From Phycisphaerae bacterium RAS1 (GTDB taxonomy: Bacteria; Planctomycetota; Phycisphaerae; UBA1845; Fen-1342), in NCBI GenBank assembly GCA_007859745.1, contig SMLU01000003.1:62001-126000 (forward strand): 64,000 nucleotides of DNA. The letters are read 5' to 3'. Shown here piece after piece: positions 26,092 through 34,535 of this stretch. The notes beneath the pieces are model-generated. The model was not told where the DNA came from and searched no databases. It saw only the letters and a list, made by a program, of their open reading frames with translations. Both the position numbers and the translations under genes were made by a program. The stretch's first letter is position 1. Each line of letters starts with the position of its first letter.

Positions 26092-26909
26092 GTACTTTCT
26101 GAGCGGTTTCGGCGGGCGACGCCGCGGCGTCCGCTGCCGGGCACGCTGCGGTTCGCCGTCGCCCCGGCAGCCCGGCACCCCGCGGTTCCGGTGCCATCGC
26201 CCGCGACTTCCCTTCTGCTGTCTTGTCCAAGGCTCCCTACATCGCGATGGTCGCCCCCTGACGGCGACGACGGAAGCGACGACGGCCGGCGGTCGGTTTT
26301 CGGCGGGCTTTCGACCCGCTTTCGGACGGGAATCTGGATCGGTCGTGAGAGCGTGAATCCGCGGGGCGGCGATTTTGTGCCCACCCCACCCCGTCAATCC
26401 AAAGCCGGTTACTTGTACATAACCCCGTCTGCAGTCGCCGGATTCGAGCGCTCCGGCCCCCTTTGAGCTATGAACGCGGGCGAAAACCGGCTGACGGCGC
26501 GCTTGTTCTGTAAAATCCTGCTCGACAGGTGCGACCGGCGACGAACGCTTGCGAATGAACCTGCTTGACGGCGCATCGGCTCCGCGAGAATCCGCGCGGG
26601 TGAGCTTTCGCGCTGCGTATTATTGCCTTGTTTTTGGCTCCGCACGCGAAACGGTCATTCTCGCGCGCGAGGGGAGCGCGGAAATCAGGCGAAAGTGCGC
26701 GTAGGCGCGCTCCGGCTGGTGCGAGCGAGAGGGGTGCTGGCCCGCGAAAACTCACCACCGTTCGACGAAAAAAGTTCGGCGGGTCGTGCGCGAAGGCAGC
26801 AGCGGCGGAAGATGTCTGCGCCTCAAAAACGCCGAAAACACCCCATCCGTCTCTTTTCACGCGGCACAAAATCGATCGCACGCGAAATCGAACTGGGTAC
26901 GATCATCGC
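26092..26909. other. 818-bp stretch without a supported gene
   Basis: Short open frames exist on both strands, but none has a good start, a known motif or a neighbour-like composition. The segment is patchy: GC-rich to about 26390, then an AT-richer part with GTATTATTGCCTTG near 26615-26630. It may be a deletion scar in the element's cargo or a long regulatory region for the downstream operon. Confidence 0.4.
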
Positions 26910-27362
26910 ATGGTTTCCGAGCGCAAACTTGCGGCGAATCGGCGGAACTGGGCGATGCGGCGCGGGCTGACGAAGGACGGCCGGCGGCGGTTGCGCGAGG
27001 CGGCGCTGCGCAACCGACCTTGGACGTACGCGACCGGGCCGCGGACGGCGGCGGGCAAAGCCCGCAGCAGCGGGAACGCGACGAAGTCCGGCGAGCACAC
27101 GGCCGAGAGCAAAGCGGCGCGGCGACAGGCGCGGGAAACGGTGACGGCGTGCATGGACGGGCTGCGCTTCCTCGGCGGGTTGTGCGACTGCATGGGCCGA
27201 TCCAGCCGGCTCGCGGCGCTCGCAGCGACGCTGTCTGACGAGTCGCCGCGGAGCCTGCGACGGCTGGACCGGGCGGCGGCGCGCCTGGACGCGCTGGCCG
27301 ACGATACGCTCGCCGTACTGGGTCGATTTCGTGAGTCCGCTGTGCGGTTGGTCAGCCGATAG
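26910..27362 (+). CDS. Hypothetical basic protein with TGPRTAAGKARSS motif
   Basis: The 150-residue protein starts MVSERKLAANRRNW and contains TGPRTAAGKARSSGNATKSGEH. This is a variant of an ANRxNA...TGPRTxxGKARSSxNAxxHG motif that I know from small uncharacterised planctomycete and proteobacterial proteins. The N-terminal half is strongly basic and may bind nucleic acid; the C-terminal half is Ala/Leu-rich and helical. It lies 99 bp upstream of the restriction gene. Confidence 0.55.
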   Translation: MVSERKLAANRRNWAMRRGLTKDGRRRLREAALRNRPWTYATGPRTAAGKARSSGNATKSGEHTAESKAARRQARETVTACMDGLRFLGGLCDCMGRSSRLAALAATLSDESPRSLRRLDRAAARLDALADDTLAVLGRFRESAVRLVSR

Positions 27363-27461
27363 CGACGAAGCCCGGATTGTGCCCCCCCGCGCACGGCGTA
27401 GAATGCTACCCGTCGCAAATCGGGCACCGACTACGCGAGGGACTCCGCGGGACGGGGCAGC

Positions 27462-30400
27462 ATGGCTCAGGTCGTCATCGACAATCCGGTCATCAACTCG
27501 CCGTTCGCCGAACCGGAGCGGCACTTTCGGTTCACGGACGAAGGCATTTCGAACCAGATCGACGCGGGCAGGCGACAGAGCGAGTATTTCGTCCCGATCG
27601 CGGCACCCAAGAAAAAGGGCAAGCAGCGGTACTTTGACACCGAGTGGACAAAAGACCGCATCGAGCCGAACCGGCTGGTCAACCAGATTCGCCCACGGAT
27701 CAAGCAGTGGCGCGAAGGGGGATATGTTGGCGTGACCCCCACGACGGGCCGGCTGCTGGCGTACTGGACCGACCCGGCACGAGACAAGAGGCTCTTCTTC
27801 TGCCAAATCGAAGCGCTTGAAACGGCGATTTATGTCGCGGAAGTCGCGAAGAAATATGGCGACGCCTGGATCGACAACGACCTGCGCGACGCGAACGACA
27901 TGTCGAACCCGGGATTGCCACGTACCGCGTTCAAAATGGCAACGGGCGCGGGCAAGACGGTCGTCATGGCAATGCTGATCGCGTGGCAGGCGCTGAACAA
28001 ACTCGCCAATCCGCAAGATGCGCGATTCTCGGATACGTTCCTGATCGTCACGCCCGGCATCACGATTCGCGACCGCTTGCGAGTGCTGCTGCCGAATGAT
28101 CCGCAGAATTACTACCGGCAACGCGACATCATCTCGGCCGAGCTGCTGGAGAGGCTGCAACGCGCCAAGATCGTCATCAAAGACTTCCACACGTTCTTGC
28201 TGCGCGAGGAATCCGACGCGGCGAAGCTGACGAAGCTGGTCGCCGGCCAGCTTCATACCGGCGTGAACAAGGAATCGCCCGAGCGAATGGTCCGCCGCGC
28301 CTGCCGCGAACTGGGCAACAAGAAGAACATCATCGTCATTAACGACGAAGCCCATCATTGCTACCGCCGCAAGCCGGACGGCGATGACGTGAAGCTCACC
28401 GGCGACGAACGGAAAGAGGCCGAAAAACGCAACGCCGACGCGCGCGTGTGGATATCCGGAATCGAGGCGTTCAAGGCGAAGATCGGCGTCAAGGCGATTT
28501 ACGACCTGTCGGCGACGCCGTTCTTCCTGCGCGGCTCGGGCTGGCCGGAAGGCACGCTATTTCAGTGGGTCGTGTCCGATTTCTCGCTCATCGACGCAAT
28601 CGAGGCCGGCATCGTGAAGGTGCCGCGAGTTCCCGTCTCCGATGATTCCATGACGGGCGACCAGCCGACCTACCGAGACATCTGGCTTCGCATTCGCGAC
28701 GAACTTCCCAAAAAGGGCCGCGGGACGGAAGCCGTCGGCGATGAGCCGAAGCTGCCGCGAGAACTTGAAGGCGCGCTGCGCAGCCTCTACGGCAACTATG
28801 AAAAATACTACCGGCTCTGGGAGTCGAACCCGGTCGCACGCACTAACACGACTCCGCCGGTGTTCATTGTCGTGTGCAACAATACGAACGTGTCGAAGCT
28901 CGTATTCGACTACATCGCGGGATGGGAAAAACAGGTTCGCGGACAGACGGTCGTGCAAGCCGGGGCGCTGGCGATCTTTCGCAACGACGACGGCCACGGC
29001 GGCTGGTTGCAACGGCCCAACTCGATCCTGGTGGACAGCGAGCAACTCGAATCCGGCGAAGCGATGAGCGATGAATTCAAGAAGCTCGCCGCGCGCGAGA
29101 TCGACGAATTCAAGGCGGAGTACCGCATGCGCTTTCCCGGCGCAGACACCGAAAAGCTCACTGACGAAGACCTGCTTCGCGAAGTGATGAACACCGTCGG
29201 AAAACCGGGAAAACTGGGCGAGCACGTCAAGTGCGTCGTCAGCGTGTCGATGCTCACCGAAGGCTGGGACGCCAACACTGTCACCCACGTGCTGGGAGTC
29301 CGCGCCTTCGGCACGCAGCTTCTCTGCGAGCAGGTCGTCGGGCGGGCGCTGCGGCGCATGAGCTACGCACCCGAGCCGCAATCCGTCCGCGCGCAGGGCC
29401 GCACGCACGAGTTCATCGGCTTTCCGGCTGAATACGCCGAAGTCTACGGCGTGCCTTTCTCGTTCCTGCCGTGCGGCGGATCGGCCAATGACCCGAAGCC
29501 GCAGCCGATTCCGACGCGCGTCCGGGCGCTGGAAGAGCGCATTGCGTGTGAAATCACGTTCCCGCGGCTCGCCGGATACCGCTTCGACATCGGCACGGAA
29601 CGTCTTTCGGCGCGCTTCGACGAAGGCTCGCGGCTCGCCCTCAGCACGCAGGATGTGCCGACACGGACGGAGGTGGACCCGATCGTCGGGCAGCGCAGCG
29701 TTCACCGGCTGGACGACCTTCGCAACGAGCGAGAGAACACGGTCGCATTCGTGATCGCCCGGCGGACGCTGGAACGCTATTTCCGCGACGGCGACGGCAA
29801 CGATAAGCCGTGGCTCTTTCCGCAACTGCTCGCGATTTCCAAGCGCTGGCTGGCCGAGTGCGTGACGCTCAAGGACAACGCTTTCCTGCAAATGCTGCTG
29901 CTTCACGAGCTGACGCACGACGCCGCCGATCGCGTCTACAGAGCAATCCCACCGGCTAGCGGCGGCGCGGCAACGCTGAAACCGATCCTGCGTCCCTACG
30001 ACACGCTGGGCACGACCCGCCACGTGGATTTCGACACGACGCGGCCCACGTACAGCACGCGGGCGGACAAATGCCACGTCTCGCACGTCGTCGCCGATAC
30101 GGAGTCGTGGGAGCAAAAGCTCGCGCAGACGCTCGAAAACATGCCGCAAGTGCTGCGCTACGTGAAGAATCAAAACCTGGGCTTCACGATTCCGTACGTT
30201 CTGGACGGGCAGGAGCGGCAGTATCACCCGGACTTCATTGCCGTGCTGGACGACGGCCACGGAAGCGCCAACCCGCTGCAACTCATCATCGAAGTGACCG
30301 GCGAGCACAAAAAGGACAAGGCCGCGAAAGTCTCGACGGCACGGACGCTGTGGGCGCCGGCGGTGAACAGCCACGGCGGATTCGGGCGCTGGGCGTTTGT

Positions 30401-30485
30401 CGAAATCGCCGATCCGTGGGACGCGGAGAAGTTAATTGGGGCAGCGCTCGGCGCGGCTGTTGACCGACAGGAACATTCACGATGA
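27462..30485 (+). CDS. Type III-like restriction enzyme (DEAH helicase-nuclease, BPTD_3080-like)
   Basis: The 1007-residue protein is a superfamily 2 translocase: Walker A ATGAGKTV (160-167) and Walker B/motif II NDEAHH (D295-E296-A297-H298). Motif VI-like QVVGRALRRMSY lies near 620-640. A C-terminal PD-(D/E)xK-like nuclease follows, with HPDF (922-925) and LIIEVTGEHK (about 938-948). It resembles the res subunit of type III systems, specifically the BPTD_3080 group. It would cut unmodified foreign DNA with a partner methyltransferase. The Fic gene starts inside its last four bases. Confidence 0.88.
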   Translation: MAQVVIDNPVINSPFAEPERHFRFTDEGISNQIDAGRRQSEYFVPIAAPKKKGKQRYFDTEWTKDRIEPNRLVNQIRPRIKQWREGGYVGVTPTTGRLLAYWTDPARDKRLFFCQIEALETAIYVAEVAKKYGDAWIDNDLRDANDMSNPGLPRTAFKMATGAGKTVVMAMLIAWQALNKLANPQDARFSDTFLIVTPGITIRDRLRVLLPNDPQNYYRQRDIISAELLERLQRAKIVIKDFHTFLLREESDAAKLTKLVAGQLHTGVNKESPERMVRRACRELGNKKNIIVINDEAHHCYRRKPDGDDVKLTGDERKEAEKRNADARVWISGIEAFKAKIGVKAIYDLSATPFFLRGSGWPEGTLFQWVVSDFSLIDAIEAGIVKVPRVPVSDDSMTGDQPTYRDIWLRIRDELPKKGRGTEAVGDEPKLPRELEGALRSLYGNYEKYYRLWESNPVARTNTTPPVFIVVCNNTNVSKLVFDYIAGWEKQVRGQTVVQAGALAIFRNDDGHGGWLQRPNSILVDSEQLESGEAMSDEFKKLAAREIDEFKAEYRMRFPGADTEKLTDEDLLREVMNTVGKPGKLGEHVKCVVSVSMLTEGWDANTVTHVLGVRAFGTQLLCEQVVGRALRRMSYAPEPQSVRAQGRTHEFIGFPAEYAEVYGVPFSFLPCGGSANDPKPQPIPTRVRALEERIACEITFPRLAGYRFDIGTERLSARFDEGSRLALSTQDVPTRTEVDPIVGQRSVHRLDDLRNERENTVAFVIARRTLERYFRDGDGNDKPWLFPQLLAISKRWLAECVTLKDNAFLQMLLLHELTHDAADRVYRAIPPASGGAATLKPILRPYDTLGTTRHVDFDTTRPTYSTRADKCHVSHVVADTESWEQKLAQTLENMPQVLRYVKNQNLGFTIPYVLDGQERQYHPDFIAVLDDGHGSANPLQLIIEVTGEHKKDKAAKVSTARTLWAPAVNSHGGFGRWAFVEIADPWDAEKLIGAALGAAVDRQEHSR

Positions 30486-31594
30486 CGCCGGTTCAATATC
30501 ATTCCGGGAAGTTCCCGCCGGCGACGCTCGACTTGGCGCGCCTGTTCCCGCTCATCGGACCCGCCAGCGCCGAATTGGCGCGCTTTGCCGGAACCTTGTC
30601 CGCCATTCCGAATGCGGAAGTGCTGCTGTCGCCTCTGACGACGCAGGAAGCGGTCCTGTCCAGCAAGATTGAAGGCACGCAGGCAACGATCGGCGACGTG
30701 CTGGAGTTCGAAGCCGGCAAGGAGCCGATCAGCGAGAAGAAAGAGGCGGACATTCTCGAGGTGCTCAACTACCGCGCCGCCATGCGCGGCGCTGTCGAGC
30801 AAATGTCCAAGTTGCCGCTTTCTCAGCGGCTGGTTCGCGACGCGCACCGGCGATTGATGCAGGGCGTGCGCGGACAGAATAAGACGCCCGGCGATTACCG
30901 CCGCACGCCCAACTGGATCGGCCCGCCGAATCGCCCGATTGAGGAGGCACGGTTCATTCCCCCGCCCGCGGACCGCGTGCCCGACGCGATGTCGGCCTGG
31001 GAGCGTTATCTTCACGCGGACGCGCCCGATCGGCTCGTGCAGCTCGCGATCCTGCACGCCGAGTTCGAGGCCATCCACCCGTTTCTGGACGGCAACGGCC
31101 GGCTCGGCCGGCTGATCGTGCCGCTGTTCCTTGTTGATAAGAAGCTGCTTTCAGGGCCGACGTTCTACATCAGCGCCTATTTCGAGGCCCACCGCGACGA
31201 GTATTACGAGCGCTTGCTGGCCGTCTCGCGAGACGACGACTGGACCGGCTGGTGTCTCTATTTTCTGACCGCGGTCATCGAGCAGGCGCGCGACAACACC
31301 GCCAAGGCCGGCGCGATCCTCAATCTGTATCGCCAGAAAGGCGACTGGCTCGCGCAAACCACCGGCTCGCGCCACGCCGTCCGTGCGATCGACTGGTTCT
31401 TCAATCGGCCGATCTTCAAGACATCCGACTTCGTCGATTCGGCCGACGTTCCGAAGCGCACCGCCCATCGTATCCTGACCATCGCGCGCGAGAAGCGGCT
31501 GCTCCGGACGCTCCGGGCGGCGAGCGGCCGCCGGCCGGCAGTCCTTTGTTTCTCGGAGCTTATGAACATCGCGGAAGGAAGACGTGTTTTTTGA
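30482..31594 (+). CDS. Fic family AMP-transferase
   Basis: The 370-residue protein has the intact catalytic motif HPFLDGNGRLGR (199-210) and an N-terminal inhibitory motif SSKIEG (60-65, fitting S/TxxxEG/N). An N-terminal Fic/DOC dimer-type domain and a C-terminal winged-helix-like region (about 300-360) are also present. Fic proteins transfer AMP from ATP to Ser, Thr or Tyr of target proteins, and the inhibitory helix keeps them off. The ATGA overlap with the restriction gene ties the two together and suggests a defence or control role, which is inference. Confidence 0.92.
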   Translation: MTPVQYHSGKFPPATLDLARLFPLIGPASAELARFAGTLSAIPNAEVLLSPLTTQEAVLSSKIEGTQATIGDVLEFEAGKEPISEKKEADILEVLNYRAAMRGAVEQMSKLPLSQRLVRDAHRRLMQGVRGQNKTPGDYRRTPNWIGPPNRPIEEARFIPPPADRVPDAMSAWERYLHADAPDRLVQLAILHAEFEAIHPFLDGNGRLGRLIVPLFLVDKKLLSGPTFYISAYFEAHRDEYYERLLAVSRDDDWTGWCLYFLTAVIEQARDNTAKAGAILNLYRQKGDWLAQTTGSRHAVRAIDWFFNRPIFKTSDFVDSADVPKRTAHRILTIAREKRLLRTLRAASGRRPAVLCFSELMNIAEGRRVF

Positions 31595-31680
31595 GTGCCA
31601 CCGGCGCATGACAACGCGATTTGTGTGCCATTTTTGTAATAAAGTGGGACACAAAATGGCTTGCCGCGCAGCGGTGGCAC
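31595..31680. repeat. Nested inverted repeat between fic and the methyltransferase
   Basis: Outer arms GTGCCACCGGCGC (31595-31607) and GCGCAGCGGTGGCAC (31666-31680) enclose GCCATTTTTGT and ACAAAATGGC. The 86-bp MITE-like unit starts right at the fic stop and separates the operon genes. Confidence 0.75.
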
Positions 31681-31751
31681 ACAACGTGACGGCGGTTCGC
31701 ATAACCGCTGGAAACGGCGCGACTTCCGAATGAGTGGGAGTGTGTCGGATA

Positions 31752-32504
31752 ATGGCCAAGAAACGATCATCGAAAGCCGACAGTGCCAAGGGCAAAGGCG
31801 GCGGCCCGCGCGGCGGCAAGCCCGTTGACGCCATCCGCCACAAGGACAAGCGGCCCAACATCCCGACCGAAGAGCTGCGCGACTTCGTGGCCGACGACGA
31901 GAACGCCCCGAAGACGATGCTCTATCCGCGCGACCCGTCGCTGGACCCGCAGCTTGTCTGGAAGGGCAAGGACGAGCAGGACCGCGCCGACCTGGCCGTC
32001 CCGGTCGTGCCGATCTACATCCAGGAAAAGATTCACCCGCAGGCGCTGGTCGAAGACGTGCGGGCGAGCGCCGCGGCCGCTGCCGCCGAGCCGCGCCCGT
32101 CAGGAAGTGATCCGTCCGAGCCGCGCCCGTCAGGAAGCGGGACCGGCGCGCAACTGAGCCTCTTCGCCGATTTCAACGGGCTGGACGACTTCGACAAGAA
32201 AGTCGAGTTCTACGCGCACGAGCAGCACTGGTCCAACCGCATGATCCTGGGCGATTCGCTGCTGGTCATGACCAGCCTGGCCGAGAAAGAAGGGCTGAAG
32301 GGCAAGGTCCAGACGATCTACTTCGACCCGCCCTACGGCATCAAGTTCGGCTCGAACTGGCAGGTGAGCACGCGCAAGCGCGACGTGAAGGACGGCAAGC
32401 CCGAAGACATGACCCGCCAGCCGGAGCAGATCAAGGCGTTCCGGGATACGTATCAGCTTGGGATTCACTCCTACCTGGCGTATCAACTGGGGGCGTCGCG
32501 CTGA
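31752..32504 (+). pseudogene. Truncated type III-like DNA adenine methyltransferase (mod)
   Basis: The 250-residue remnant keeps the N-terminal part of DPPY methyltransferases. It has a basic start, NRMILGDSLLVMTSLA (target for cofactor/DNA binding) and catalytic DPPYG (192-196). It continues to FRDTYQLGIHSYLAYQL and then stops after GASR, where intact family members continue for several hundred residues, including the SAM-binding FxGxG part. The break is abrupt at about 32490. A duplicated EPRPSGS segment (32086-32145) is repeat-derived. Without a full Mod the restriction enzyme is probably inactive or uses another methylase. Confidence 0.8.
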
Positions 32505-32755
32505 CGAGGAACCCGCCCGACCTGCCGACAGCTCCCGGCTCCCGCCACGGCGGCGCGACGTACGAAAGCGCGGCCGGCTACGTTGGGCCGGCGGACCTGC
32601 CGATCGACTGGCGCGAATGGTATGAGGAGCGCGCCGCGATCCGCGAGTACGACGGCGGCGAGTTGCGCGAGCACGCCGAAGCTGGAGCGTTGGTCGAAAC
32701 GCTGGCGGCGATGCGGCAGGCCGGAGAATTCGGAATTCCGCCGCGCGGGGCTTGA
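32501..32755 (+). CDS. Small WREWYEER protein of the element, start uncertain
   Basis: Frame 32501-32755 encodes about 84 residues: PADLPIDWREWYEERAAIREYDGGELREHAEAGALVETLAAM and the end FGIPPRGA. I recall DWREWYEERAAIREYDGG-type small proteins beside integrases in planctomycete elements; the function is unknown. No ATG or GTG is available. A CTG at 32501 overlaps the methyltransferase stop (CTGA). The 5' end may instead have been lost in the deletion that cut the methyltransferase. Confidence 0.5.
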   Translation: MTRNPPDLPTAPGSRHGGATYESAAGYVGPADLPIDWREWYEERAAIREYDGGELREHAEAGALVETLAAMRQAGEFGIPPRGA

Positions 32756-32780
32756 CACCGACATCGACACGAGTAACACT
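32752..32780 (+). promoter_or_regulatory. Candidate sigma-70-type promoter for the HTH-integrase pair
   Basis: TTGACA (32752-32757) is followed after 16 bp by TAACACT (32774-32780), just ahead of the HTH gene start at 32787. The -35 box overlaps the stop of the WREWYEER gene. The short leader (under 10 bases) leaves little room for a Shine-Dalgarno sequence. Confidence 0.45.
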
Positions 32781-32786
32781 TATTAC

Positions 32787-32999
32787 ATGACGATGACCGA
32801 GACAATCAAGAGAGCGTTTCGCAAGAGCGGGCTGACGCTGTACGGCGCGGCGGCGGCGGCGGGAATCAAACGACCGAGCTTGTCCCGGTTCATTCGCGGC
32901 AAGCAATCCCTACGGCTCGATTGCGCCGACAAGCTCGTCGCGATACTGGGGCTGGAGCTGCGCCCGACGCGGCGCACTGCGGGAAGAGAAGGTAGGTGA
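32787..32999 (+). CDS. Small Xre-like helix-turn-helix protein
   Basis: The 70-residue protein (MTMTETIKRAFRKSGLTLYGAAAAAGIKRPSLSRFIRGKQSLRLD..., given in part) is a single HTH domain: KSGLTLYGAAAAAGI and KRPSLSRFIRGK form the two helices, then LDCADKLVAILGLEL. It is placed directly before the integrase (4 bp gap), where excisionase or repressor genes usually sit. It probably controls integrase expression or directs excision. Confidence 0.75.
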   Translation: MTMTETIKRAFRKSGLTLYGAAAAAGIKRPSLSRFIRGKQSLRLDCADKLVAILGLELRPTRRTAGREGR

Positions 33000-33002
33000 C
33001 TT

Positions 33003-34535
33003 GTGGCGTTCGTGTTCACACCAACAGTGACGCGCGTTCGTAGTGGCCGCAAAATCAAGCGGCGTTCGCGGTTCTACTGGGCGTCGCTTTCGGACGCCGC
33101 GGGTGAGCCGGTGCGGAAGGCGTTGAAACTCCCGAACGGGCAGCCGGTGAGCGACCGCGAGACGGCAGAGCAAGTGCTACGGCAGCTAATCCGTCGCACG
33201 GAGAGGAGGGCCGTCGGGCTGATTGACCGCGCGGTAGAGTCGGCCGGGCTGCCGCTGCGCGTCGCGCTCGCTCGATTCGCTCGTTACATGCGTCAACGCA
33301 AGCTGTCCTACGTGCATGTTCGCAAGACGCTGACGCGCGTGAAGTGGATTGCCGACACGGCTGGCATCATCCGGCTGGCGGACGTGAACGCGCCGAACGT
33401 CTCAAAGTCGCTCGCGGTGTTGGCGGGTCGCAACCGTGCGCCGAAAACGTACAACGATTACCGCGCGGCGATGTTCGGATTCTGTCGCTGGGCGGTTTCT
33501 CCTGGCGAGCTTCTGGACCGCAACCCCATGACGGACGTGACGCGCCGAGACATAGACGGCGACATCCGCAAGGTTCGTAGGGCGCTGACGCCGCAAGAGG
33601 CGGGGCGGCTGCTGGCGGCTGCCGGGCCGCGGGCGCTTTGGTACGAAACGGCGATGTTGACCGGACTACGCTGCGGAGAAATGGCGCGGCTCGAATGGCG
33701 CGACGTAGACCTTGTGGCGAGTCGGCCGGGGCTGACGCTGAGAGCGGAAGCGACGAAAGCGCGTCGGGCCGATATCATCCCGCTGAAAGCGTCTCTCGCG
33801 ACGAAGTTGCGAGAGCTACGACCGGCGAACACGAAACCGACGGATCGGGTGTTCCCGCGGACGCCGAAGCGCGAGACGTTTCGGGCCGATTGCGACCGGG
33901 CGGGTGTTTCGTGGAAGGCGGATGACCGTGGGCGGACGTTGGACCGGCACTCGTTGCGAACAACGTTCGTGAGCTGGCTCGGCGCGGCAGGCGTTGACCC
34001 GCAGGCGGCGCGGCAGCTTGCACGGCATACCGACATCCGGTTGACCATGCAGACCTACACCGACCCGCGCTTGATTAACACGGCGGCGGCGGTGGAGCAT
34101 TTGCCGGACGTGGGTTCGGCGCGGCCGTTGCCGGACGCCGAGCCGTCTCGGAAGCTGGGCACAAACGACGCTGAGGCTGTTGTACTCCCCGTTGTACTCC
34201 CCGTTGCATTCCCCGTTGTATTGCACGACCGGGAACGGTTGCGCACGGACGCGCAACGCGACAATGCGAATGAAGCGCAAGTGTCTGTCAGTGCAAAAAA
34301 TAGCAGCGTCCGGCACGCTAGTGCGCGGACGCCGCAAGAGTGGAGGCGGGGGGAGTCGAACCCCCGTCCCGAAGCATTTCAGCCTGGGCCTCTACGTGTG
34401 TGTCCGGCGGATTTGATCTCGGCTCACCGCAGACCCACCGGCCGGTCATCGGATCGCCCAGCCCCGCTGCATCTCATCCGCACGCCACGGGACGGGAGCG
34501 TACGAACCAGCCTGCTGTTTCGACCGTCCGCCTAG
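33003..34535 (+). CDS. int: Tyrosine integrase whose frame crosses the attachment site
   Basis: The 510-residue integrated-state product starts at GTG 33003. It has an SAM-like core-binding domain (about 85-180) and a complete tyrosine recombinase active site: Arg223 (TGLRCGE), Lys252, His316 and Arg319 (HSLR), His342 (RHTD) and nucleophile Tyr352 (QTYTD). From residue 434 the frame reads the 71-bp repeat, including WRRGESNPRP (the antisense tmRNA T-arm), and ends on antisense tmRNA sequence at 34535. In the excised circle the same frame would end on the sequence now at 25331-25580. The catalytic part is unaffected either way. Confidence 0.88.
   Translation: MAFVFTPTVTRVRSGRKIKRRSRFYWASLSDAAGEPVRKALKLPNGQPVSDRETAEQVLRQLIRRTERRAVGLIDRAVESAGLPLRVALARFARYMRQRKLSYVHVRKTLTRVKWIADTAGIIRLADVNAPNVSKSLAVLAGRNRAPKTYNDYRAAMFGFCRWAVSPGELLDRNPMTDVTRRDIDGDIRKVRRALTPQEAGRLLAAAGPRALWYETAMLTGLRCGEMARLEWRDVDLVASRPGLTLRAEATKARRADIIPLKASLATKLRELRPANTKPTDRVFPRTPKRETFRADCDRAGVSWKADDRGRTLDRHSLRTTFVSWLGAAGVDPQAARQLARHTDIRLTMQTYTDPRLINTAAAVEHLPDVGSARPLPDAEPSRKLGTNDAEAVVLPVVLPVAFPVVLHDRERLRTDAQRDNANEAQVSVSAKNSSVRHASARTPQEWRRGESNPRPEAFQPGPLRVCPADLISAHRRPTGRSSDRPAPLHLIRTPRDGSVRTSLLFRPSA
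34184..34225 (+). repeat. 12-bp tandem repeat in the integrase gene
   Basis: GTTGTACTCCCC occurs three to four times with small changes and encodes VVLPVVLPVAFPVVL. One and a half similar units recur at 25404-25425 in the element's left end. Confidence 0.75.
34294..34331 (-). terminator. Intrinsic terminator of the tmRNA gene
   Basis: On the minus strand, GCGTCCG-cGCAC-tagc-GTGC-CGGACGC forms an 11-bp stem just past the mature tmRNA end and is followed by TGCTATTTTTTGC. The hairpin is inside the att repeat; the T run comes from element DNA. The chromosomal copy at 25260 ends TGCTTTTC instead. Confidence 0.7.
34302..34372. repeat. Right attachment site (71-bp direct repeat)
   Basis: Perfect copy of 25260-25330. 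The last 32 bases (34341-34372) are the 3' end of the tmRNA gene; the rest is the tmRNA terminator hairpin. Integration therefore rebuilds both the tmRNA end and its terminator. Confidence 0.92.

Larger units (their letters stand above)
25260..34372. mobile_element. 9.1-kb integrative element inserted at the tmRNA 3' end
   Basis: Two perfect 71-bp direct repeats (25260-25330 and 34302-34372) bound the region. The right copy contains the last 32 bases of the tmRNA gene. A catalytically complete tyrosine integrase abuts the right end. Gene order: integrase 3' segment, small ORF, DUF5681-like gene, hypothetical gene, restriction helicase/nuclease, Fic protein, truncated methyltransferase, WREWYEER protein, HTH protein, integrase. 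The chromosome-wide family 1 repeats are absent inside, consistent with recent arrival. No replication or conjugation genes are seen, so it is probably a small mobilisable or satellite-type island. Confidence 0.9.

Noticed and set aside
26623-26970. Short frames in 26092-26909
   Set aside because: Overlapping frames on both strands with Arg-rich, low-information products and no good starts; left as unassigned.
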